NCBI RefSeq assembly: GCF_014268505.2
Contig: NZ_JABWQP020000004.1
Span: forward strand, 186,001 to 250,000
DNA: 64,000 bases
Reading direction: 5' to 3'
Source: Pseudomonas khorasanensis
GTDB lineage: Bacteria > Pseudomonadota > Gammaproteobacteria > Pseudomonadales > Pseudomonadaceae
The translations under genes and the position numbers were made by a program. The notes beneath the pieces were generated by a model that was not told the DNA's origin, did no database searches, and saw nothing but the letters and a program-made list of their open reading frames with translations. How positions within the stretch are numbered: position 1 is the first letter of the stretch; each line of letters begins with the position of its first letter. Below are positions 57,389-64,000 of the stretch, piece after piece.

Positions 57389-58153
57389 ATGTCCAACACC
57401 CTGTTTATCACCGGCGCGACCTCCGGTTTTGGTGAAGCCTGTGCCCGTCGTTTTGCCGAGGCGGGCTGGAAACTGGTGCTGACCGGCCGTCGTGAAGAAC
57501 GCCTCAATGCACTCTGCGCAGAGCTTTCGAAACAGACTGAAGTCCACGGTCTGGTCCTTGATGTGCGGGATCGCAAGGCAATGGAGGAGGCGATCGCCAA
57601 TCTGCCGCCATCGTTTGCCAGGCTGCGCGGCCTGATCAACAACGCCGGCCTTGCGCTCGGCGTGGACCCGGCGCCGAAATGCGATCTGGACGATTGGGAC
57701 ACCATGGTCGACACCAACGTCAAAGGCCTGATGTACGCCACTCGCTTGCTGCTGCCGCGCCTGATTGCTCACGGCCGTGGCGCCGGTATCGTCAACCTCG
57801 GTTCAATTGCCGGCAATTACCCTTACCCGGGCAGCCACGTGTATGGCGCGACCAAGGCGTTCGTCAAACAGTTCTCGCTGAATCTGCGCTGCGATTTGCA
57901 AGGCACTGGCGTGCGGGTCAGCAATATCGAGCCGGGCCTGTGCGAGAGCGAGGTTTCCCTGGTGCGTTTTGCCGGTGACCAGGAACGCTACAACGCGACC
58001 TACGCCGGCGCCGAGCCAATCCAGCCACAAGACATCGCCGAGACGATTTTCTGGGTCATGAACGCCCCGGCGCATATCAACATCAACAGCCTTGAACTGA
58101 TGCCGGTGAGCCAGACCTGGGCCGGATTTGCCATCGAACGCAACAAGGCTTGA
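57389..58153 (+). CDS. Short-chain dehydrogenase, YdfG-like
   Basis: This 254-residue oxidoreductase has the Rossmann motif TGATSGFG (8-15), NNAG, and the catalytic set with Ser in NLGSIAGNYPYPG and YGATK (Tyr and Lys spaced by three). The layout and the end region LELMPVSQTWAGFAIER match NADP-dependent 3-hydroxy acid dehydrogenases (YdfG), which act on serine, 3-hydroxyisobutyrate and malonic semialdehyde. ATG 57389 is preceded by AAGGAGA. The physiological substrate is not known. Confidence 0.88.
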   Translation: MSNTLFITGATSGFGEACARRFAEAGWKLVLTGRREERLNALCAELSKQTEVHGLVLDVRDRKAMEEAIANLPPSFARLRGLINNAGLALGVDPAPKCDLDDWDTMVDTNVKGLMYATRLLLPRLIAHGRGAGIVNLGSIAGNYPYPGSHVYGATKAFVKQFSLNLRCDLQGTGVRVSNIEPGLCESEVSLVRFAGDQERYNATYAGAEPIQPQDIAETIFWVMNAPAHININSLELMPVSQTWAGFAIERNKA

Positions 58154-58169
58154 TACCGCGCTGAGGCCA

Positions 58170-58232
58170 TTCGCGAGCAGGCTCGCTCCCACATGGACAT
58201 GCATTCCCTGTAGGAGCGAGCCTGCTCGCGAA
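58170..58232. repeat. Inverted REP pair, GTGGGAG ends inward
   Basis: TTCGCGAGCAGGCTCGCTCC...CACA faces GTAGGAGCGAGCCTGCTCGC...GAA across 16 bp. The right arm has GTAGGAG instead of GTGGGAG. Confidence 0.85.
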
Positions 58233-58326
58233 GACGCCGGCGCAGGCAAAACAAGGCGATAAGCTAAACTCCGTCCTCAATAACCCCACCGCACCCCGCG
58301 GTCACAGGGTTTCCAGAGGAGTCAAC

Positions 58327-59232
58327 GTGAGTAACCGAGGTGAGCAGTCGCTGCTCAAACAATCGACCATCCTGATGTTCGCGGTGTCGATCGCGGGTAT
58401 CGTCACCGGTTTTGTTTCGGGTTCCCAATCCATCCTGTTCGATGGCTTTTTTTCCCTGATCGCAACGTTCATCAAGGTCCTGATGCTGATCACGGCCAAA
58501 CTGATCGCCAAGCAGAGCAATCAGCGTTTCCAGTTCGGGTTCTGGCATCTGGAACCGATGGTGCTGTTGATCGAAGGCAGCTTCCTGCTGCTGATCGCGA
58601 TCTATGCGTTTCTCAACGGTGTATTCGGCATCATCAATGGCGGTCGGGAAATCGAGCTGGGGCTGGTGATCGTCTATGCAGCTGTGTTTACCGTGATCGA
58701 GTTCGCCTACTTCTTCTACGTGCGCCGACGCAACCGCAAGCTCAAATCCAGCCTGATCCAGTTCGACAACATCAGCTGGCTGGTGGACGCGATGCTGTCC
58801 GTGGGGTTGTTGATCAGTTTTCTCGCGGCGCTGTTGTTGCAGTCTCAGGGGTACGGCGAGTGGGCGGTGTATGTCGATCCGCTGATCCTCATCGTGCTGG
58901 CCCTGACCATGCTGCCGCCGGCGTTCAAGATCCTTGGCCCGGCGTTACGTGACGTGCTGGGGATAGCCCCGGACACGCTGGATGATCAGGTGCGTCAGGT
59001 GATGGACGCGGCGAAGCTCGAGCATGGTTTCGACGATTACGTGTCCTACGTGCAAAAACACGGCCGGGCACGGTTTATCGAAATTCATGTGGTCTTGCCG
59101 GCAGATTATGCGCTGGGCAACGTCGCGCAGCTGGATGCGTTGCGTGAGGAGATTTCGGCGCAACTGGGTGAGCCGGATGCGGCGCGATGGTTGACTATCA
59201 GCTTTACAGGCGACAGGAAGTGGATTGCCTGA
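58327..59232 (+). CDS. Cation diffusion facilitator family transporter
   Basis: This 301-residue inner-membrane protein should export divalent metal ions in exchange for protons. It has about six membrane helices with the metal-site aspartates in helix 2 (ILFDGFFSL) and helix 5 (SWLVDAMLS), and a C-terminal cytoplasmic domain. The usual HxxxD of zinc carriers is not seen, so iron, manganese or another metal is possible. Translation starts at GTG 58327 with AGAGGAG before it. Confidence 0.85.
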   Translation: MSNRGEQSLLKQSTILMFAVSIAGIVTGFVSGSQSILFDGFFSLIATFIKVLMLITAKLIAKQSNQRFQFGFWHLEPMVLLIEGSFLLLIAIYAFLNGVFGIINGGREIELGLVIVYAAVFTVIEFAYFFYVRRRNRKLKSSLIQFDNISWLVDAMLSVGLLISFLAALLLQSQGYGEWAVYVDPLILIVLALTMLPPAFKILGPALRDVLGIAPDTLDDQVRQVMDAAKLEHGFDDYVSYVQKHGRARFIEIHVVLPADYALGNVAQLDALREEISAQLGEPDAARWLTISFTGDRKWIA

Positions 59233-59252
59233 TCCAGACTGATTGATGTCCC

Positions 59253-59346
59253 TGTGGCGAGCGAGCTTGCTCGCGCTGGACTGCGCAGCAGGCCTGGTTT
59301 TTTGAGAGCGCTACGCACCCTGGCGGGAGCAAGCTCCCTCGCCACA
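59253..59346. repeat. REP pair of a second family (TGTGGCGAGCGAGCTTGCTC)
   Basis: The left arm TGTGGCGAGCGAGCTTGCTC and right arm GGGAGCAAGCTCCCTCGCCA with ACA end are inverted, but their cores differ (GCGAGCTTGCTCGC against GGAGCAAGCTCC). It lies between convergent genes. Confidence 0.75.
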
Positions 59347-59350
59347 AGGT

Positions 59351-60487
59351 TCAGCGCTGCAGGTATTCAGCCAACCCGTAATAGCAGGTCGCCAAGTGAT
59401 ACGGCGTCGTCGACGGCATGTCTTTGCGGCTGACTTCGCCCTGCTCGTCGCGGCACTCATGCCAGCCACCCGCGTGCAGAAAGCGCTGTTGCAGCGCCTG
59501 TAACTGACGCAGCACCACGTCTTCGCTGGCAGGGCGTAAAGTCAGTGCGCGCAAATATTCAGCCTGGGCCCAGATCCGCTGCGTCGCGTTCTTCGCACGT
59601 CCGTCCGTTTTCAGATCAAGCATTGCGAGTACCGCGCCCGACGGTTGGTCCACCCCATGTCGCTCGGTAAAGGCAAACGCCTGATCCAGCGCGCAATGCA
59701 GTGTCGAACCGCGCAGCAGGGCTGAGGATTCCAGCAGGAAATACCATTCGAACTGATGCCCTGGCTCGTACCAGTTATCCACAGCACGCAGCGGTTTTTC
59801 CATCAGCACGCCATGCTGCGGATCGATGAAACCTTTGTGCATCGCTGTGCATAACTCAAGCAGCGCCTGTCGCGTCTGGGCGTCCTTGCGAACCTGCAGC
59901 GTGGCGAGAAAGGCTTCGGCCAGGTGCATCAGCGGGTTTTGCAGCGGGCCGGTTTGCAACGTCGTCCAGTCGCGGTCCAGGCACGCCTCGTAGAGGCCAT
60001 CGCCGGTGGCGAAGCGCCGGCCAATCACTTCCAACGCGGCATTCAGGGTCGACTCGGCCAGCGAGTCCCGGGACTTTTGCCAGTAATGTGCGCAGGCGAA
60101 CAGGATGAACGCGTGGGTGTAGAGATCCTTGCGCTGATCCAGCGGCTTGCCTTGTGCGTCAATGCTGTAGAACCAGCCGCCGTGCTCGGCGTCATGGAAG
60201 TGCCGCTGCAGCGAACGAAACAATGCCGCCGCGCGCGTTTCGGCGTTATCCACAGCCCCGATCAGGCTGGAAAACAGGTACAGCTGCCGCGCGCAGGCCA
60301 TCGCCCGATAGCGTTGCGGTGGCAGCGGTTGATGCGCGGCGTCCAGCGCTTCGTAGGGCAGCGCCATGTCGGCATTCCAGCCCGGGCCTTGCCAGAGCGG
60401 CACGATGACATGCAGAAAATGCTGCTGCACGTCGGCAAACAGGGCGGTCAATTCAGGCAGGGCAGCGGAGCGGGAAGCGTGGGGCAT
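59351..60487 (-). CDS. AGE-family sugar isomerase/epimerase (mannose isomerase type)
   Basis: This 378-residue protein belongs to the N-acylglucosamine 2-epimerase family of alpha/alpha-barrel enzymes. Visible features are RQLYLFS, GGWFYSIDAQGKPLDQRKDLY, the HLAEAFLA histidine region, WYEPGHQFEW and a C-terminal STTPYHL, matching bacterial D-mannose/sulfoquinovose isomerases such as YihS better than epimerases. Substrate undecided. It stands alone between convergent REP-flanked gaps. Confidence 0.85.
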   Translation of the reverse strand: MPHASRSAALPELTALFADVQQHFLHVIVPLWQGPGWNADMALPYEALDAAHQPLPPQRYRAMACARQLYLFSSLIGAVDNAETRAAALFRSLQRHFHDAEHGGWFYSIDAQGKPLDQRKDLYTHAFILFACAHYWQKSRDSLAESTLNAALEVIGRRFATGDGLYEACLDRDWTTLQTGPLQNPLMHLAEAFLATLQVRKDAQTRQALLELCTAMHKGFIDPQHGVLMEKPLRAVDNWYEPGHQFEWYFLLESSALLRGSTLHCALDQAFAFTERHGVDQPSGAVLAMLDLKTDGRAKNATQRIWAQAEYLRALTLRPASEDVVLRQLQALQQRFLHAGGWHECRDEQGEVSRKDMPSTTPYHLATCYYGLAEYLQR

Positions 60488-60573
60488 GGGCGGGTGTCGT
60501 CACGGGCTGGGGCGATTGCGCGACATGGTAGCAGAGAGCACTGCTTGAGAGACGTTGTGTCTATCAGGCTGCT

Positions 60574-60633
60574 TTCGCGAGCAGGCTCGCTCCCACTGGT
60601 CGACAAACCGGTGGGAGCGAGCCTGCTCGCGAA
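60574..60633. repeat. Inverted REP pair, GTGGGAG ends inward
   Basis: TTCGCGAGCAGGCTCGCTCC...CAC faces GTGGGAGCGAGCCTGCTCGC...GAA across about 16 bp, within the gap between the epimerase start and the hupE end. Confidence 0.85.
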
Positions 60634-60656
60634 GAGGGCGGTTCAGTCAATAGAGA

Positions 60657-61229
60657 TTAGCCTGCAAGCAACCAGACCCCTGTCGCCGCCGACGCAGCGC
60701 CCGCCAATCGTACAAGCGGTGCTGCGGCTTGAGGCAGAACACGCACCACGCCATAACCGGCCGCATGCAGCGCCGCTGTAGCCACAACAAAGCCGGCTGC
60801 GTACGCCCATGGATTGCTCATGTCCGGCAATTCCAGCCCGTGCGCCACACCATGGAACAGCGCGAACACCGCGGTCGCCAGCACCGCCATCACCAGCGGC
60901 GGACGCACCGCCAGTGCCACCGCCAGCCCAAGCGCCAGCACCGATGCAGCGATCCCGCTTTCCAGCGCCGGCAATTGCAGACCCTCAAAACCGAGGATGC
61001 CGCCGATCAGCAGGGTGCCGACAAACGTGCACGGCAGCGCCCAACGCGCCGCGCCTTGTTGCTGCGCCGCCCACAGACCCACGGCCAGCATCGCCAGCAA
61101 ATGGTCGAGACCGCCGATGGGGTGGCTGATGCCGGCGACCAAGCCGCTTTCGCCGTGCCCCGGGTGCGCGAAGGCCAAGGCTGGTGTCAGCAGCAGCGCC
61201 ACAGCGCCAAGAATGCGTTTGAGTGTCAT
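60657..61229 (-). CDS. HupE/UreJ family membrane protein
   Basis: This 190-residue protein has a signal-like start (MTLKRILGAVALLLTPALAF), a His-rich HPGHGESG segment and about six membrane helices. The motif HPIGGLDHLLAMLAVG and the later FHGVAHGLEL are HupE/UreJ signatures; family members import nickel or cobalt. Its place 27 bp after ureG argues for nickel supply to urease. Confidence 0.92.
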   Translation of the reverse strand: MTLKRILGAVALLLTPALAFAHPGHGESGLVAGISHPIGGLDHLLAMLAVGLWAAQQQGAARWALPCTFVGTLLIGGILGFEGLQLPALESGIAASVLALGLAVALAVRPPLVMAVLATAVFALFHGVAHGLELPDMSNPWAYAAGFVVATAALHAAGYGVVRVLPQAAAPLVRLAGAASAATGVWLLAG

Positions 61230-61256
61230 GGATAAGCTTCCTTGTTGATAAGTGGA

Positions 61257-61871
61257 TCAGGCGGCGGTCAGCAGACCCTGGCGTTCGATGAAGGCGATGA
61301 TGTCTTCAAGGCCTTGACCGGTTTTCTGGTTGCTGAACACAAAGGGTTTACCGTTGCGCATGCGTTTGGTGTCGCTGTCCATCATTTCCAGCGAGGCGCC
61401 CACCAGTGGCGCGAGATCGATTTTGTTGATCACCAGCAGATCGGATTTGCAAATGCCCGGCCCGCCTTTGCGCGGCAACTTGTCGCCGGCCGAGACGTCG
61501 ATCACGTAGATGGTCAGGTCGGACAACTCGGGGCTGAAGGTTGCCGAGAGGTTGTCGCCACCGGACTCCATCAGAATCAGGTCGAGCCCCGGAAAGCGCC
61601 GGTTCAGTTGATCGACCGCTTCGAGGTTGATCGAGGCGTCTTCGCGAATCGCCGTGTGTGGGCAGCCTCCGGTTTCCACGCCAATGATTCGCTCCGGCGC
61701 CAGTGCTTCGTTGCGCACTAGAAAATCCGCGTCTTCGCGGGTGTAGATATCGTTGGTGACCACGGCCAGGTTGTAGCGCTCGCGCAGGGCAAGGCACAGG
61801 GCCAGGGTCAACGCAGTCTTGCCGGAGCCGACCGGGCCGCCGATGCCGACGCGCAGAGGTTGTGTGTTCAT
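61257..61871 (-). CDS. ureG: Urease accessory GTPase UreG
   Basis: UreG uses GTP to drive nickel delivery to apo-urease with UreF, UreD and UreE. The 204-residue protein has the P-loop [11 protein letters not shown], the metal-binding Cys-Pro-His in [11 protein letters not shown], and [11 protein letters not shown] as guanine-specificity region. The start [15 protein letters not shown] at 61871 was preferred to a frame 4 codons longer. It lies 21 bp after ureF. Confidence 0.97.
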   Translation of the reverse strand: MNTQPLRVGIGGPVGSGKTALTLALCLALRERYNLAVVTNDIYTREDADFLVRNEALAPERIIGVETGGCPHTAIREDASINLEAVDQLNRRFPGLDLILMESGGDNLSATFSPELSDLTIYVIDVSAGDKLPRKGGPGICKSDLLVINKIDLAPLVGASLEMMDSDTKRMRNGKPFVFSNQKTGQGLEDIIAFIERQGLLTAA

Positions 61872-61892
61872 TTGCTTCTCCAAGATAAAGCC

Positions 61893-62567
61893 CTAGGAAC
61901 GGAACAGACGGCTGTACTGGCGCTCATGGGCCATGCACGCCAGGGACAGGCCGAAGGCGGCGCTGCCGATGTGTTCGGGGTTGATGCGGGTGGCGTCGTG
62001 CTGAGCCTGCTGCAGCAGCGGCAGCAGTTCGCTGGTCAGGCGCTGCGCGGCTTGCTGGCCCAGCGGCAGGGTTTTCATCAGCACGGCGAGCTGGTTTTCC
62101 AGCCAGCTCCACAGCCACGCCGCGAGGGCGTCCTGTGGGCTGATCTGCCAGGCGCGGGCTGCCAGCGCCCAGCCAAGCGCCAAGTGCGGTTCGGCGCAGT
62201 TTTCGAGAAAGTCGCGGGCCGGCGCGTCGAGCTCCGGTAAGCCGTTGAGCAGCTGCTGCAGCGAATAGCCCATCTGCCGGCTCTCCTGATGCAGCTCGCG
62301 GGTTTCGCGGCTGGCACGGTGGCTCTCACAGATCTGTCGCAGTTCTACCCAGTTTTCCTCGGACGCTGCCTGACAATGGGCGAGCAGCAGCGGCGCTTCG
62401 AAGCGCGCAAGGTTGAGCAACAATTGATCGCTGATCCAGCGTCGGGCGCTGTCAGGATTGCTGACCCGGCCGTTATCCACAGCCATTTCCAGACCCTGCG
62501 AATAGCTATAACCGCCAATCGGCAACTGCGGACTGGCCAGACGCAGCAGCGCCCAGGCCGGATTCAC
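61893..62567 (-). CDS. ureF: Urease accessory protein UreF
   Basis: UreF is the helical protein that bridges UreD-urease and UreG during nickel insertion. The 224-residue sequence has the family start LLRLASPQLPIGGYSYSQGLE and the conserved late region IGSAAFGLSLACMAHERQYSRLFRS. It overlaps ureE by 4 nt, so the two are co-translated. Confidence 0.96.
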   Translation of the reverse strand: MNPAWALLRLASPQLPIGGYSYSQGLEMAVDNGRVSNPDSARRWISDQLLLNLARFEAPLLLAHCQAASEENWVELRQICESHRASRETRELHQESRQMGYSLQQLLNGLPELDAPARDFLENCAEPHLALGWALAARAWQISPQDALAAWLWSWLENQLAVLMKTLPLGQQAAQRLTSELLPLLQQAQHDATRINPEHIGSAAFGLSLACMAHERQYSRLFRS

Positions 62568-63064
62568 AGGCGTACGCCGAACTGGTGAAGTTTGGGCGCG
62601 TAATTGAAGTCTTCGTCACCGTGGCGCGAATGGTGATGGCCGCCACCGTAGGCGCCATGCTCTGGTTGGAACGGCGCTTCAATCGCCTCGACTTGTGCGC
62701 CAAGCTGTTCGAGCATCGCCTTGAGCACGTAATCGTCGAGCAAGCGCAGCCAGCCATCGCCGACTTGCAGGGCGACGTGGCGATTGCCGAGGTGATACGC
62801 CGCGCGAGTCAGCTCAAAAGTGTTGGCGCAGGTGACGTGCAGCAATTGTTCAGGGCGGGCGCAGACGCGAACCACACGGCCGTCTTCGGCCTGCAGGCAT
62901 TCGCCGTCATACAGCGGTGGCTGACCGCGCTCCAAAAACAACCCGACGTCTTCGCCCTCGGCACTGAAACAGCGCAAACGGCTTTTACTGCGTGCTTCAA
63001 AGGTCAGGTGCAACTCGGCGGCCCAGACGGGTTGAGGGTCGATTCTGCGATGAATCACCAGCAT
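62564..63064 (-). CDS. ureE: Urease accessory nickel chaperone UreE
   Basis: UreE carries nickel to the urease assembly complex. The 166-residue protein has the RLRCFSAEGEDVGLFLERG peptide-binding region, the central CANTFELTRAAYHLGNRHV with its metal-site histidine, and a His-rich end (GGGHHHSRHGDEDF). ATG 63064 was chosen over one 8 codons earlier because it gives the standard MLVIHRR start. First gene of ureE-ureF-ureG-hupE; a sigma-54-like promoter lies 37 bp upstream. The structural ureABC genes are not in this window. Confidence 0.96.
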   Translation of the reverse strand: MLVIHRRIDPQPVWAAELHLTFEARSKSRLRCFSAEGEDVGLFLERGQPPLYDGECLQAEDGRVVRVCARPEQLLHVTCANTFELTRAAYHLGNRHVALQVGDGWLRLLDDYVLKAMLEQLGAQVEAIEAPFQPEHGAYGGGHHHSRHGDEDFNYAPKLHQFGVRL

Positions 63065-63100
63065 CGGAAAGCTTCCAGCAATGGACAATGTTCAGGCTAG

Positions 63101-63116
63101 AGCAAGGGCCGCGCCA
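63101..63116 (-). promoter_or_regulatory. Candidate sigma-54 promoter of ureEFG-hupE
   Basis: On the minus strand TGGCGCGGCCCTTGCT differs from TGGCACG-N4-TTGCW at one base and keeps GG-N10-GC spacing (GG at 63115-63114, GC at 63103-63102). It lies 37 bp before the ureE start. Confidence 0.65.
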
Positions 63117-63188
63117 ATCGGACGATCTGTAGGAAATAGCTGTCGGCACCGGGTTGATCTTTAAACAGGTGCGGGGATTCTGGAAGGT

Positions 63189-63220
63189 TTTGGTGCATGA
63201 AGAATTTGTCATGCACCAAA
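63189..63220. repeat. 12-bp inverted repeat upstream of ureE
   Basis: TTTGGTGCATGA and TCATGCACCAAA are perfect inverted copies separated by 8 bp, 73-104 bp upstream of the -24 element. The GGTGCA/TGCACC blocks resemble NtrC half-sites, but they face outward rather than inward. No T-tract follows, so a terminator is unlikely. Confidence 0.6.
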
Positions 63221-63244
63221 GCGAGGCTGTCGCCACGAACCTTA

Positions 63245-63333
63245 TGTGGGAGCGAGCTTGCTCGCGAATGCGGTGGGTCATCGATATAGATGCTGGATGA
63301 GACGACGCCTTCGCGAGCAAGCTCGCTCCCACA
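63245..63333. repeat. REPIN-like inverted REP pair, CTTGC variant
   Basis: TGTGGGAGCGAGCTTGCTCG and its complement with outward GTGGGAG ends; both arms carry the same C-to-T change in the core (AGCTTGCT, against AGCCTGCT elsewhere), so the stem is preserved. It follows the end of the TetR gene. Confidence 0.85.
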
Positions 63334-63365
63334 GGGGAATTAGGTCAGGGCTGAATAAAGGATGG

Positions 63366-63998
63366 TTATTCGGTACTGCCCAGCCCCTGCCAGTGCTTCA
63401 GGCCAATAAAGATGAAGCGCAGTTGCTGGGTAATTTTTGCTTGTGGCGTCAGGTGCTCGGGTAGCGCTTCGGCCGGCGGGTCGATGATGTCGGGAAGGGT
63501 GGCGAACACCGATTTGACGATCAGGTCGGCCATGACGCTCAAGCCTGAAATGTCCAGATGCTGCAGCTTGGGCATCAACGCCAGATCCGCCGCCAGGTCG
63601 GCGCTGATGTTCTCGCGCAAGCGACCGATCGCCTGTCGTACCGGCAGCGAGCCGCCGTACTGCTCACGGGCCAGAAACAGGAATTGCGAGCGGTTGGCGT
63701 TGACCACGTCGAGAAAGATCCGCACCGACGCATCGATGATGCCGCCCATGACGAATTCGTTGTGGCGCACCAGGCGAATGGTCTCGCGGAAGGTCTGGCC
63801 GACTTCGCTGACCAGGACCAGGCCCAGTTCATCCATATCGGCGAAATGACGGTAAAAACCGGTGGGCACGATGCCGGCGGTTTTGCTCACTTCACGCAGG
63901 CTCAGGCTGCCGAATCCTCGGCCGCTTTCCATCAAGTGGCGGGCAGCGTCCATCAGGGCGTTGCGGGTCTGTTGTTTCTGTTCGGCGCGGGGCAGCAT
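63366..63998 (-). CDS. desT: TetR-family regulator, DesT/FabR-like
   Basis: This 210-residue regulator has an N-terminal helix-turn-helix (SLREVSKTAGIVPTGFYRHF, about residues 33-52) typical of the DesT/FabR branch, which senses acyl-CoA saturation and controls fatty-acid desaturation. The rest is a helical ligand domain. The gene is complete, ATG at 63998. Its place next to ureE agrees with desT as I recall it in P. aeruginosa; the target desaturase genes are outside the window. Confidence 0.8.
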   Translation of the reverse strand: MLPRAEQKQQTRNALMDAARHLMESGRGFGSLSLREVSKTAGIVPTGFYRHFADMDELGLVLVSEVGQTFRETIRLVRHNEFVMGGIIDASVRIFLDVVNANRSQFLFLAREQYGGSLPVRQAIGRLRENISADLAADLALMPKLQHLDISGLSVMADLIVKSVFATLPDIIDPPAEALPEHLTPQAKITQQLRFIFIGLKHWQGLGSTE

Positions 63999-64000
63999 CG

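Noticed and set aside
63189-63220. A canonical NtrC site before ureE
   Set aside because: The half-sites face outward (GGTGCA...TGCACC) and not inward (TGCACC...GGTGCA), so it was reported only as an inverted repeat.

Overview
The window is chromosomal DNA of a Pseudomonas, most likely of the P. fluorescens group. The evidence is gene content and order: rsgA-orn, queG/nnr-tsaE-amiB-mutL-miaA-hfq-hflX-hflK-hflC, hisZ-purA, rnr-rlmB-rpsF-rpsR-DUF2232-rplI-dnaB, azu, nadE-pncB, ureEFG and a DesT-like regulator follow, as far as I recall, the P. aeruginosa order. The GC-rich codon use fits, as do the many intergenic GTGGGAGCGAGCCTGCTCGC repeats typical of fluorescent pseudomonads.

Layout. 1-1.2 kb: an accessory two-gene cassette on the minus strand, a small ThsB-like TIR protein followed 2 nt later by a caspase-like protease cut by the window edge. 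This matches the TIR plus caspase form of anti-phage defence called type IV Thoeris. 1.4-18 kb: housekeeping core (ribosome assembly, RNA turnover, tRNA modification, cell-wall amidase, mismatch repair, Hfq, membrane protease control, histidine and purine synthesis). 18-22.7 kb: a chemoreceptor and an iron-type ABC binding protein and permease with a Fur-box-like site. 22.9-23.3 kb: two tandem tRNA-Leu(CAG) genes, each with its own promoter and terminator. 23.5-30.8 kb: RNase R, RlmB, the rpsF-rpsR-rplI ribosomal operon and the DnaB helicase. 30.9-33.2 kb: an accessory 759-residue protein of unknown function. 33.4-35.7 kb: a YgiQ radical SAM protein. 36.0-42.8 kb: a three-gene cluster (transglutaminase plus DUF2126 amidoligase; circularly permuted ATP-grasp plus alpha-E; second transglutaminase) that looks like an uncharacterised peptide-ligation or protein-modification system. 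43-46.8 kb: a LOG-family hydrolase, azurin and NAD salvage. 47-51 kb: pipecolate/lysine catabolism (LysR, amaB, amaA). 51.4-56.6 kb: the livKHMGF branched-chain amino acid transporter. 57.4-60.5 kb: a short-chain dehydrogenase, a cation efflux protein and an AGE-type sugar epimerase. 60.7-64 kb: hupE, ureG, ureF, ureE and a TetR/DesT-like regulator.

A regulatory theme runs through the second half. Good sigma-54 (GG-N10-GC) promoters stand before livK, the transglutaminase cluster and ureE, and a weaker one before the chemoreceptor. All but the last involve uptake or processing of nitrogen compounds or of amide bonds, so nitrogen-responsive control by an enhancer-binding protein is likely. The livK promoter is preceded by five GGTTGCAC-like direct repeats spaced 22-24 bp.

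The most notable observations are the TIR-caspase cassette, the ATP-grasp/alpha-E/transglutaminase cluster with its sigma-54 promoter, the repeat array before livK, and an 836-bp gene-free stretch (56.6-57.4 kb) with four same-direction DnaA-box matches and a diverged internal duplication. No CRISPR array, insertion sequence, integrase or rRNA gene was seen.
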